Shown one piece after another: positions 7,995 to 14,885 of a stretch of 64,000 bases of DNA. The translations under genes were made by a program, and so were the position numbers. The notes under the pieces were generated by a model. The model was not told the DNA's origin. It did no database searches and saw nothing but the letters and a program-made list of their open reading frames with translations. Origin of the DNA: Paraburkholderia silvatlantica (GTDB taxonomy: Bacteria > Pseudomonadota > Gammaproteobacteria > Burkholderiales > Burkholderiaceae); NCBI RefSeq assembly GCF_003096715.1, contig NZ_QEOL01000021.1, positions 105,910-169,909 of the forward strand, written 5' to 3'. Each line of letters starts with the position of its first letter. Within the stretch, counting starts at the first letter, position 1.

Positions 7995-8717
7995 TTATTC
8001 GCGGTTGTCTTTTGCGGCGCCCGCGCCTTCGCGCGGCGGCAGGTAGTCGTAGAACTCGCGCTTGGCGAGCTTGCCCGAGACGAGGTCGTCGAACAGCTCG
8101 CGCGCGCGGCCGCGCAGATACGGCGCCATCAGCGAGACGATCTGCACGCTGACCTGGTGCAGCTCGTCGCGAATCGCTTCCTGGTCGTTGTACTTGCGCG
8201 GATTCATCACGAACTGGTACGAGAGCCAGTAGGTGGCGATCACGCCGATATTGGTCGAAATCACGTCGATCTCGGCGGGCGTGGCGACCATGTCGCCGTC
8301 TTCCACGAGCTGCTCGCAGAACTGCTTCGCGAAGTGCACCTTGTGGCTGATGATCTGCTTGAAATGCATCTCCAGCGTGCGGTTGCGCGCGAGCAGGTCG
8401 TTCAGGTCGCGATAGAGAAAGCGGTAGCGCCACGTGAAGTCGACCATGTACTGCAGGTATGCCCACATCTCGTCGATGGTGGCGCGATGGTCCTCGGGAA
8501 AGCGCAGACGCTTTTCGATCTCCTGCTCGAACTGGCTGAAGATGCTGTTGATGATGTCGTCTTTGTTGCGGAAGTGGTAGTACAGGTTGCCTGGACTGAT
8601 CTCCATTTCCTCGGCGATGGTCGTCGTGGTGACGTTCGGCTCGCCGATCTCGTTGAACAGCTTCAGCGACAGCTCGAGAATCCGTTCGCGTGTACGGCGG
8701 GGAGGTTTGGCATCCAT
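7995..8717 (-). CDS. TetR/AcrR family transcriptional regulator
   Basis: 240-residue regulator. The N-terminal helix-turn-helix spans about residues 8-55 (RERILELSLKLFNE, then TTTTIAEEMEISPGNLYYHF, which is the recognition region). The rest is an all-helical ligand and dimerisation domain with no recognisable ligand signature. It leads a probable operon with the LOG and SDR genes. The upstream 194 bases (8718-8911) hold its promoter and two TTATAA-containing half-sites around 8796-8831 that could be its own operator. The acidic, Lys-rich C terminus is not conserved in the family as far as I know. Confidence 0.88.
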   Translation of the reverse strand: MDAKPPRRTRERILELSLKLFNEIGEPNVTTTTIAEEMEISPGNLYYHFRNKDDIINSIFSQFEQEIEKRLRFPEDHRATIDEMWAYLQYMVDFTWRYRFLYRDLNDLLARNRTLEMHFKQIISHKVHFAKQFCEQLVEDGDMVATPAEIDVISTNIGVIATYWLSYQFVMNPRKYNDQEAIRDELHQVSVQIVSLMAPYLRGRARELFDDLVSGKLAKREFYDYLPPREGAGAAKDNRE

Positions 8718-8911
8718 GTCGTCCGGCCCTGAAAATGCAGTGCCGGGCTCAGGCGCCCGCTCGTAGGTTGCGGTGCGCGCGGCCCGGACGCGGTTGGTCG
8801 TTATAAGACTGTCGTTCGATTATAAACCGACGGCCCGCGCGCACCGACAGCTTGCGCCGGTCAGGAGCGGGCAAGCGTGGTGAGGCCCTGGCGGACTGGA
8901 GGAGCGGGGCG

Positions 8912-9634
8912 CTAGAGCACGCCGATTCCGTGCAGCAGCAGCGGCCCGAAACGGGGTACGAGGATCAACCCCCAGGTCAGGACGCAGAGCAGCAACGCGA
9001 GTGTCACCGCTGCGCTGCCCAGGTCCTTGGCGCGGCCCGAGAGTTCGTTGCGCTCGAGGCCGATGCGGTCCACCGCGTTCTCGATGCTCGAATTGAGCAG
9101 CTCGACGATCAGCACGAGGATCACCGAGCCGAGCAGCAGTACGCGCTCGACGGGCTCGACCGGAATGAACACGCCGATCGGCACGAGGATGGCCGAGAGC
9201 GTGAGCTCCTGGCGAAACGCGCTTTCCTCCCGGATGGCGGCGCGAAACCCCTTGATCGAGTACTTGAGCGCCTTCCATGCGCGGGTGATGCCGCGGTTGC
9301 CCTTGTAGGGGTTGAAGGGGAGCGGGGCGAGCGGATCGTCGGGGCCGAGCGGTTCGTGCAGATGCGGCGGCTCGGGCGGCTCCGGTGCGGCAGCGCGCGG
9401 CGCAGCGGGCGCGCTGGGCGCAGTGGCGTTGGCGGGCTCGCTCGCAGGTGCGGGTGCGGGTGCGGCAGGCGGCGCAACGCCTGGTGCGGCCACGGCCGAA
9501 GCGCTCGCGCGCGGATCGAGCGCTTCGGCGGCGCGTGCGGCGCGCGAGGAGCCGCCGGCACGCTGGCCGGCTGGCGCAGCGGGACTGCGTGCGCCCTGGG
9601 CGCTATGCGGCGGTAACGGTGGACGTGGCGTCAT
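8912..9634 (-). CDS. dgkA: Diacylglycerol kinase DgkA with long Pro/Ala-rich N-terminal extension
   Basis: Prokaryotic integral-membrane diacylglycerol kinase, which phosphorylates diacylglycerol to phosphatidic acid and recycles lipid by-products of envelope glycan synthesis. The catalytic core is in the last ~130 residues: KYSIKGFRAAIREE surface helix, a helix ending in VFIPV, then the signature VELLNSSIENAVDRIG with the catalytic Glu residues, and a last helix. E. coli DgkA has about 122 residues; this one has 240 because of a ~105-residue Ala/Pro/Glu-rich leader that looks disordered. Start chosen as the ATG at 9634, the first Met of this segment. It follows the GT4 gene by 116 bases on the same strand. 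Confidence 0.88.
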   Translation of the reverse strand: MTPRPPLPPHSAQGARSPAAPAGQRAGGSSRAARAAEALDPRASASAVAAPGVAPPAAPAPAPASEPANATAPSAPAAPRAAAPEPPEPPHLHEPLGPDDPLAPLPFNPYKGNRGITRAWKALKYSIKGFRAAIREESAFRQELTLSAILVPIGVFIPVEPVERVLLLGSVILVLIVELLNSSIENAVDRIGLERNELSGRAKDLGSAAVTLALLLCVLTWGLILVPRFGPLLLHGIGVL

Positions 9635-9750
9635 GGTGGTGCCAGGTAGTACCCCAGTATCGCACGCGTGCGAGGCGGTTGCGCCGGGGCCGTCCGTGTC
9701 CCCGGCGCGCTCGCGGACAATCGAAGCGCGCACCATGGCCGGCCTCGCGC

Positions 9751-10782
9751 TCAGGCGGCGGCGCTGGAAGGCTCCATCGTCGCGCGCGAGCGCGGCTTCA
9801 GATGCGCCGCGAATTGCTCGGAGGCAGCGCGCCACGAGAAACGCTCGGCCCAGGCGCGTGCCTCGGCACGGTCGATCTTCAACGCTTCGAGGCACGCTTC
9901 GCGCAGGTCTTCGTTCATCGAGCCCGCGCCGCCCGTGCCCAGCACGTCGATCGGGCCCGTCACCGGGTACGCGGCCACCGGCGTGCCGCATGCGAGCGCT
10001 TCGAGCAGCACGAGACCGAAGGTGTCGGTGCGGCTCGGGAACACGAATACGTCGGCGGCGGCGTAGACCTTCGCGAGCTCGGGTTGGCTCAGGACACCCA
10101 GGTAATTCGCCTGGGGATAGCGCGACTTCAGTTCGGCGAGTGCCGGGCCTTCGCCGCAGACCCATTTCGAGCCGGGCAGATCGAGCTTGAGAAAGGCCTC
10201 GACGTTCTTCTCCACGGCCACGCGGCCCACATACAGGAAGATGGGACGCGCCGTGTTGAGCACCTTGGAGTCCATCGGCCGGAAGATGTCGAGGTCCACA
10301 CCGCGCGTCCACAGCACGACGTTCGTGAAGCCGAACTTCTCGAGGTCGGTCTTGACGACGGGCGTGGGCGCCATCACCGCGAGCGAAGGCTTGTGGAACC
10401 AGCGCAGGAAGCGGTAGGTCGCGGAGAGCGGGATGCCGAAGCGCGCCTGCACGTACTCGGGAAAGCGCGTGTGATAAGCGGTCGTGAACGGCAGGTCGTG
10501 GTCGATCGCATAGCGGCGCGCGGCGAGTCCGAGCGGCCCTTCGGTTGCGATGTGGATCGCATCGGGCCCGAATGCGCTGATGCGATCCTGCAGATGGCGC
10601 TTCGGAAACAGCGAGAGCTTGATTTCCGGGTACGTGGGGCACGGTATCGTGCGGAACTCCAGCGGCGTGAGCAGTTCGACCTGATGCCCGAGCGCGATGA
10701 GTTCGCGCGTCGTGTTCTTCAGTGTTCGAACCACGCCGTTGACCTGCGGCTCCCATGCATCGGTCACGATCATTACTTTCAT
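9751..10782 (-). CDS. Glycosyltransferase family 4 protein
   Basis: 343-residue GT-B fold retaining glycosyltransferase. Seen: the N-terminal DAWEPQVNGVVRTL, common in GDP-mannose-dependent alpha-mannosyltransferases of the MgtA/PimB type; PVVKTDLEKFGF near the domain linker; and the nucleotide-sugar site with the E-x7-E pattern in RTDTFGLVLLEALACG near residues 255-270. A lipid acceptor is likely given its neighbours, an LpxH-like phosphoesterase and DgkA, all on one strand. The exact sugar donor and product are not resolvable from sequence. Confidence 0.85.
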   Translation of the reverse strand: MKVMIVTDAWEPQVNGVVRTLKNTTRELIALGHQVELLTPLEFRTIPCPTYPEIKLSLFPKRHLQDRISAFGPDAIHIATEGPLGLAARRYAIDHDLPFTTAYHTRFPEYVQARFGIPLSATYRFLRWFHKPSLAVMAPTPVVKTDLEKFGFTNVVLWTRGVDLDIFRPMDSKVLNTARPIFLYVGRVAVEKNVEAFLKLDLPGSKWVCGEGPALAELKSRYPQANYLGVLSQPELAKVYAAADVFVFPSRTDTFGLVLLEALACGTPVAAYPVTGPIDVLGTGGAGSMNEDLREACLEALKIDRAEARAWAERFSWRAASEQFAAHLKPRSRATMEPSSAAA

Positions 10783-10861
10783 CGGTCGTCGGCCCTCTTG
10801 TCGTTCCGTAGTGCGGTTGTCGCTGCGGTTATGGCTGCCGCGTGGCGGTATGGGTTGACAC

Positions 10862-11821
10862 TCAGGCGGCGCTCACACGCGCCTTGCGCGTCGAGCCCTG
10901 CGTCTGCGGCGCGCGCTTCACGGTCCAGTAGACGATGCGCAACTCGCCCTCGAACGTCTCGACGAGCGCGGACAGGCTCTCCACCCAGTCGCCGTCGTTG
11001 CAGTACAGGATGCCGTCGATGTCGCGGATCTCGGCCTTGTGGATGTGGCCGCAGACCACCCCGTCGCAGCCGCGGCGGCGCGCTTCGTCGGTCATCACGC
11101 GCTCGAACGAGGAGATGAAGTTCACCGCATTCTTGACCTGGTGCTTGAGGTACTGCGAGAGCGACCAGTACTGGAAGCCGAGCTTCGCGCGCACGCGGTT
11201 GAACCAGCGGTTGAGCAGGAGGATCAGCGTGTAGGCCGAGTCGCCGAGATAGGCGAGCCACTTTGCGTGCTGGATCACGCCGTCGAAGAGATCGCCGTGC
11301 ACGACCCACAGGCGTTTGCCGGTGAGCGTCGTGTGAAAGGCTTCCTCGCGCACGTGGATGTCACCGAACGCGAGATTGCAGAACTGTCGCGCGCTCTCGT
11401 CGTGGTTGCCCGGAATGTAGACGACCTGGGTGCCCTTGCGCGCCTTGCGCATCACTTTTTGCACGACGTCGTTGTGCGCCTGCGGCCAGTACCAGCCCTT
11501 CTTCAACTGCCAGCCGTCGATGATGTCGCCCACGAGATACAGATACTCCGACTCGTTGTGGCGCAGAAAATCGAGCAGATACGAGGCCTGGCAGCCGCCC
11601 GTGCCGAGATGGATATCGGAGAGCCAGATCGTGCGGTAGCGGATGGGGTCGGGGTGATCGTCGTCGTGGGAGCCGGGGGGGCGGGTGTCGTCGATCGGCG
11701 AGGGCGGCAGGGGCGGGACGGGAAAGGCGGCTTCGCCGGGGGACGGATGGAACGTGGCGGAGTCGGTGCCTCGTCCGGTGGTCTGCCGGAACAGGGTGGT
11801 CGCAGACGTCTTTTGGGCCAT
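10862..11821 (-). CDS. UDP-2,3-diacylglucosamine diphosphatase-like metallophosphoesterase
   Basis: Calcineurin-like phosphoesterase with the complete metal-binding set: SDIHLG, GDIIDGW, GNHDE, VHGDLFDG and CGHIHKAE in order. The set and spacing match the LpxH-like branch (COG2908), whose classical members hydrolyse UDP-2,3-diacylglucosamine in lipid A synthesis. This long form, about 319 residues, differs from canonical ~240-residue LpxH and may act on another envelope lipid. The frame is open to 11887; I chose the ATG at 11821 (reads AQKTSATTLF), though those at 11851 and 11887 are possible. The first ~55 residues are low-complexity. It leads a run with the GT4 and dgkA genes. Confidence 0.8.
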   Translation of the reverse strand: MAQKTSATTLFRQTTGRGTDSATFHPSPGEAAFPVPPLPPSPIDDTRPPGSHDDDHPDPIRYRTIWLSDIHLGTGGCQASYLLDFLRHNESEYLYLVGDIIDGWQLKKGWYWPQAHNDVVQKVMRKARKGTQVVYIPGNHDESARQFCNLAFGDIHVREEAFHTTLTGKRLWVVHGDLFDGVIQHAKWLAYLGDSAYTLILLLNRWFNRVRAKLGFQYWSLSQYLKHQVKNAVNFISSFERVMTDEARRRGCDGVVCGHIHKAEIRDIDGILYCNDGDWVESLSALVETFEGELRIVYWTVKRAPQTQGSTRKARVSAA

Positions 11822-11962
11822 GGCGCGCGCGGCAGGTTGTAATACGCGCATTGCGCCATGCCGCCGTGACGGCAACATGACAGTCACGAGAAGGTCTCGT
11901 TACGCAGTCCCAGGTTGCCATGCAGACGGCTTTCCGGTGCGGCGGCGGATGTCGTGCGGCTG

Positions 11963-12544
11963 CTAGGCCGCCGCGCTCTGTCGCGCGATTGCGACAATGC
12001 GGGTGCCCGCAATGCGGTCGTGAAGGAACTGCCTGTCGTGGGCGAAGCGGGCGCTGGCGGCCCAGATCACGAACCAGAAGGCAACGAGCGCAAGCGTGTG
12101 CGGAATCGAAAGATCGAGCAGTGGATGCAGCACGAGCGGCGGCAGGAACCAGAGCCACGCGGCGAGGTAGCGCAGCGTCGCTCGCGCGAGCGTGGGCGGC
12201 TCGCCGTCTGGCCCGACGACACGCAGGCGCCAGGTCTTCATCGGCAGCGTCTGCCCGCCCTTGTGCCAGAAGCCGACGAAGTACGCGCCGGCCACGAGGA
12301 TGATCCAGGCCGCCATCGCGTTGTGATGCGTGTAACCATTGCGCTGCTGCAGGACGAGGCTGAACGCGAGTCCCGCGGCGAAGACGACGCCGAAAAGCAG
12401 CACGCTTTCGTAGACGAACGCAGCGAGGCGGCGGCGAATCGAAACGGGCGCGGGTTCAACCGGGAATAAGGCGGCGGACGGCAAGGCGGCTTGGGCGCTT
12501 TCGGGCACGATGGCGTCAGTTCGGGGACGGGACGTCCAAAGCAT
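11963..12544 (-). CDS. RDD family membrane protein
   Basis: About 193 residues with an RDD domain. Seen: the start of the domain at RRRLAAFVYESVLLFGVVF, a second helix around AAWIILVAGAYFVGF, the family phrase GQTLPMKTWRLRVV, and a C-terminal helix before HDRIAGTRIV. RDD proteins are poorly characterised; some act in sodium or organic-solute transport. The gene is last in a four-gene minus-strand run headed by an ECF sigma factor, 98 bases after the DUF3106 gene. ATG at 12544 is preferred; GTG at 12556 is in frame and possible. Confidence 0.82.
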   Translation of the reverse strand: MLWTSRPRTDAIVPESAQAALPSAALFPVEPAPVSIRRRLAAFVYESVLLFGVVFAAGLAFSLVLQQRNGYTHHNAMAAWIILVAGAYFVGFWHKGGQTLPMKTWRLRVVGPDGEPPTLARATLRYLAAWLWFLPPLVLHPLLDLSIPHTLALVAFWFVIWAASARFAHDRQFLHDRIAGTRIVAIARQSAAA

Positions 12545-12642
12545 AACCTCGAACACGCGCGCGGCGAAATAACCGCAACGCCGCGGCGGGGCTCACGAGC
12601 GTATGAGGCGCGTGAGCATGCCGCGAGCGCCTGGTGGAGGCT

Positions 12643-13470
12643 TCAGGAGCCCTTGAACGCCGCCGGTGCTTCGGCGGGCGAGACGGGGATGGGCGTGGCC
12701 GGCACGAAGCTGCCGGCGGCGGGAATGCCCGCCGCAAACGACGAAGCCACCGCCGGCTCGCTCGGAGCGCCGGGCGCTGCGGGCGCGAGACCCGAGCCCG
12801 TGCTGCTCGCGCCGGCCGCGCCCGATGCTCCGGTGACACCCGCGGGCGCATGCGGCAGGCCGTGGTGATCGCGCTCGTTGACGAGGCGCTGGATATCGCG
12901 AATCTCGCTCTTGTTGCCGCTCGGCGGGGCGCTCACGACGGTGGGGCGGCGCTTGTGCTCGCTCGCGGCAAGACGTTCTTTCTGCTCTTCGGGGAGCTGC
13001 TGGTAAGCCTTCCAGGCGCGCTGGCGCGCCTGCGCCGGCAAATCCTTGGAAACCTGGTAGTTTTCGCGCGCGACACGCCGTTGCTCCGGCGTCATGCCGA
13101 CCCATTCCGCCATGCGCTCATGCAGGCGCTTTTGTGCTTCGGGCGACATTTTGGGGTAACGTGCCGCGATCTTCAGCCATTTGCGCTTGCGCTCGTCGCT
13201 GAAGCGATCCCATTCGACGGCGAACGGCGCGAGCGCGGCGTGCTGCGCGTCGCTCAAATGCGCCCAGGCGAGCGGATTGGACTGGCCGGGCAACGGCGCG
13301 AACGTGGTCGTGATCGAATTATCGGCTGCGGGCGCTTTCGCCTGTGCGGGCGCGCCGGCGGTGTTTTCGCCGGTGGGCTCGGGATGAAAGCGCGGGTAGG
13401 TCGCCACATACGACACGACTGCCGCGACCACAGATCCAATGACAACGGCCAGGCCGCGCTTGTAACTCAC
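12643..13470 (-). CDS. DUF3106 family protein, probably periplasmic and membrane-anchored
   Basis: 275 residues. One N-terminal hydrophobic segment (about residues 7-26) would anchor or export it. Residues ~75-185 form a helical domain with repeated Trp and Arg/Lys motifs (WDRFSDERKRKWLKIA, MSPEAQKRLHERM, MTPEQRRVAREN), which recalls the LTxxQ-type helices of CpxP/Spy stress proteins, though I cannot confirm homology. The C-terminal ~80 residues are Ala/Pro/Gly-rich. It sits third in the sigma factor-DUF3619-DUF3106-RDD run. The function is unknown; a periplasmic sensor for the sigma factor is my inference. Confidence 0.78.
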   Translation of the reverse strand: MSYKRGLAVVIGSVVAAVVSYVATYPRFHPEPTGENTAGAPAQAKAPAADNSITTTFAPLPGQSNPLAWAHLSDAQHAALAPFAVEWDRFSDERKRKWLKIAARYPKMSPEAQKRLHERMAEWVGMTPEQRRVARENYQVSKDLPAQARQRAWKAYQQLPEEQKERLAASEHKRRPTVVSAPPSGNKSEIRDIQRLVNERDHHGLPHAPAGVTGASGAAGASSTGSGLAPAAPGAPSEPAVASSFAAGIPAAGSFVPATPIPVSPAEAPAAFKGS

Positions 13471-13497
13471 CCCGTCAGTCTCCTGCTCAGATTTTCC

Positions 13498-13926
13498 TTA
13501 GTGCGCGCGCGTCAGATACGCGTTGAACCCGTGATCGAGATAGGCCGTGAGCGGCAGGTCGTCGCTCAGCATGGCCGCGTCGATATCGGCGAGTTCAGCG
13601 GTGCGTTGCTGATCTTCGAAATACGCGATGGCAAAGAGGCCCGCCACGAGGGCCGCGAGCGGCCAGGCGAGCGCGAAGCGCGCGAGCGCCGAACGGCGCC
13701 GCGCGAGCTGGTGCATGGGCGCGCCGGACAGACTGCCGACACCGGCCGCGGCGAGCGCCGGGGCGCGCACGAGCACGACTTCGGCCTTTTTGTGGGCGAG
13801 TGCTGTCTTGCGTGCGGCGGCGAGTCGGGCGGTGGTGGCAGTGGGCAGGTTGGCGGCGCTCTCGTCGAGCGCACGACGCATTTCCCGCACGAACGCTAAT
13901 TCTTTATTTTCGAGGGCGGAGCTCAT
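13498..13926 (-). CDS. DUF3619 family protein, candidate anti-sigma factor
   Basis: 142 residues: a cytoplasmic helical N-terminal region (about 1-70), one membrane segment near residues 86-102 (ALAWPLAALVAGLFAIA), and a short acidic outer tail. The ATG overlaps the sigma-factor stop (ATGA), so the two are translationally coupled. Gene order and topology are those of a single-span anti-sigma factor, but the zinc motif HxxxCxxC of many anti-sigma domains is absent. The role is therefore inferred from context alone. A longer frame extends back to 14610 inside the sigma gene and is not used. Confidence 0.78.
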   Translation of the reverse strand: MSSALENKELAFVREMRRALDESAANLPTATTARLAAARKTALAHKKAEVVLVRAPALAAAGVGSLSGAPMHQLARRRSALARFALAWPLAALVAGLFAIAYFEDQQRTAELADIDAAMLSDDLPLTAYLDHGFNAYLTRAH

Positions 13927-14486
13927 AGGGTGATTCCTTTGGCCTTGAGCGCTTGAGCCAGCGTGTGGGTGGCCCGCGAGCAGTGCGTTTTCACGCTGCC
14001 TTCGGAGCAGCCCATTGCGGCGGCAGTCTCGGCGACATCCATATCCTCCCAGTAACGCATCAGAAACGCCTCCCGTTGACGTGCCGGTAATTTCTGGATT
14101 TCGTCGTCGATCATCTGGAGCACCTGGGCGCGCTCGATCTGCTGCTCGCTGCTCTCGGCGCCGGCCGTGCCCTGCTCGGCTTCGAAGGTCTCGAGGGGGT
14201 CGAAATCCTCGTCTTCGGCGTTGCCGAGCGACGAAAACAGGCTCACCCACGTGTTGCGTACTTTCTGCCGACGAAAATAGTCGTGCATCGTATTTTGCAA
14301 AATACGCTGAAAGAGCAGGGGGAGTTCTGCGGCCGGGCGGTCTCCGTATTTTTCCGCGAGCTTGATCATCGCGTCCTGCACGATGTCGAGCGAGGCGTCG
14401 TCGTCCCTTACGGCGTAGACCGTCTGCTTGAACGCGCGTCTTTCGACGCCCGCCAGAAAGTCGGCGAGTTCCTTGTCTGATGCCAT
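13923..14486 (-). CDS. ECF-type RNA polymerase sigma factor
   Basis: 187-residue group 4 sigma factor. Region 2 lies in residues ~10-75 (DIVQDAMIKLAEKYGD is the region 2.2 segment, LFQRILQNTMHDYFRRQ is 2.3/2.4). Region 4 is in residues ~120-185 (LPARQREAFLMRYWEDMDVAE, then MGCSEGSVKTHCSRA as the helix-turn-helix). The acidic linker near residues 85-115 is long. It is followed by an overlapping DUF3619 gene and by DUF3106 and RDD genes. What it regulates is not known, and I could not find a convincing autoregulatory promoter by eye. Confidence 0.88.
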   Translation of the reverse strand: MASDKELADFLAGVERRAFKQTVYAVRDDDASLDIVQDAMIKLAEKYGDRPAAELPLLFQRILQNTMHDYFRRQKVRNTWVSLFSSLGNAEDEDFDPLETFEAEQGTAGAESSEQQIERAQVLQMIDDEIQKLPARQREAFLMRYWEDMDVAETAAAMGCSEGSVKTHCSRATHTLAQALKAKGITL

Positions 14487-14881
14487 CCGTTGCAGGGCGC
14501 CGCCGCCAGCGTACGCGTAATCGTTCGAAAAATGTCGTAAAACCCGCGGATGCTAGCAAATTTTCGCGCCCGCAGGGTAGCGGGAAGGCCATGAGAATGC
14601 TTCGCATCATGGATGCGCCGACCCTGGTGGCTGTCCTGCCGGCCCGTGGCCGGCGCCGCGAGGCGTGCGCGCTGTCGCAACGTCCGTGCCCGCGTTCTCA
14701 TTATTTGCTTGACCGAACGGCATCGAGCCGCTATCTTCGACGGTTCGCAACATAAGTGACTTGTCTCAATTCAGATGTGGCCCATGAAGCTCATCTGTCA
14801 ACTGGACGCGCCGCTTGAACCCGAGCCACAAGCCCGGCAGAGAGCACCCGATCAATTTTTTGCCGAAAATTCGAAAGGTGA
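14487..14881. other. Divergent intergenic region between the sigma factor and ilvB genes
   Basis: 395 bases. It holds the ilvB promoter (14709-14737), a small inverted repeat CAGATG/CATCTG (14772-14777 with 14792-14797), and a short open frame overlapping the ilvB start. The first 200 bases, next to the sigma gene, contain no feature I can name apart from an AT-rich stretch around 14520-14570 that may hold the sigma gene's promoter. No RNA family was recognised. Confidence 0.6.
14709..14737 (+). promoter_or_regulatory. Sigma-70-type promoter of ilvB
   Basis: TTGACC at 14709-14714 and TATCTT at 14732-14737, separated by 17 bases. Transcription would start near 14744, giving a leader of about 138 bases before ilvB. 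Confidence 0.6.
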
Positions 14882-14885
14882 ATGA
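14775..14885 (+). CDS. Possible 36-codon leader ORF overlapping the ilvB start
   Basis: ATG at 14775 (alternatively 14784) opens a frame whose TGA at 14883-14885 overlaps the ilvB ATG at 14882. The first residues read MWPMKLICQLDAPLE. It lies wholly inside the predicted ilvB leader. A stop overlapping the next start is the usual layout for translational coupling. Only a few Leu/Ile codons are present and no rho-independent attenuator was found, so a classical attenuation role is not shown. It may be a chance frame. Confidence 0.3.
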   Translation: MWPMKLICQLDAPLEPEPQARQRAPDQFFAENSKGE

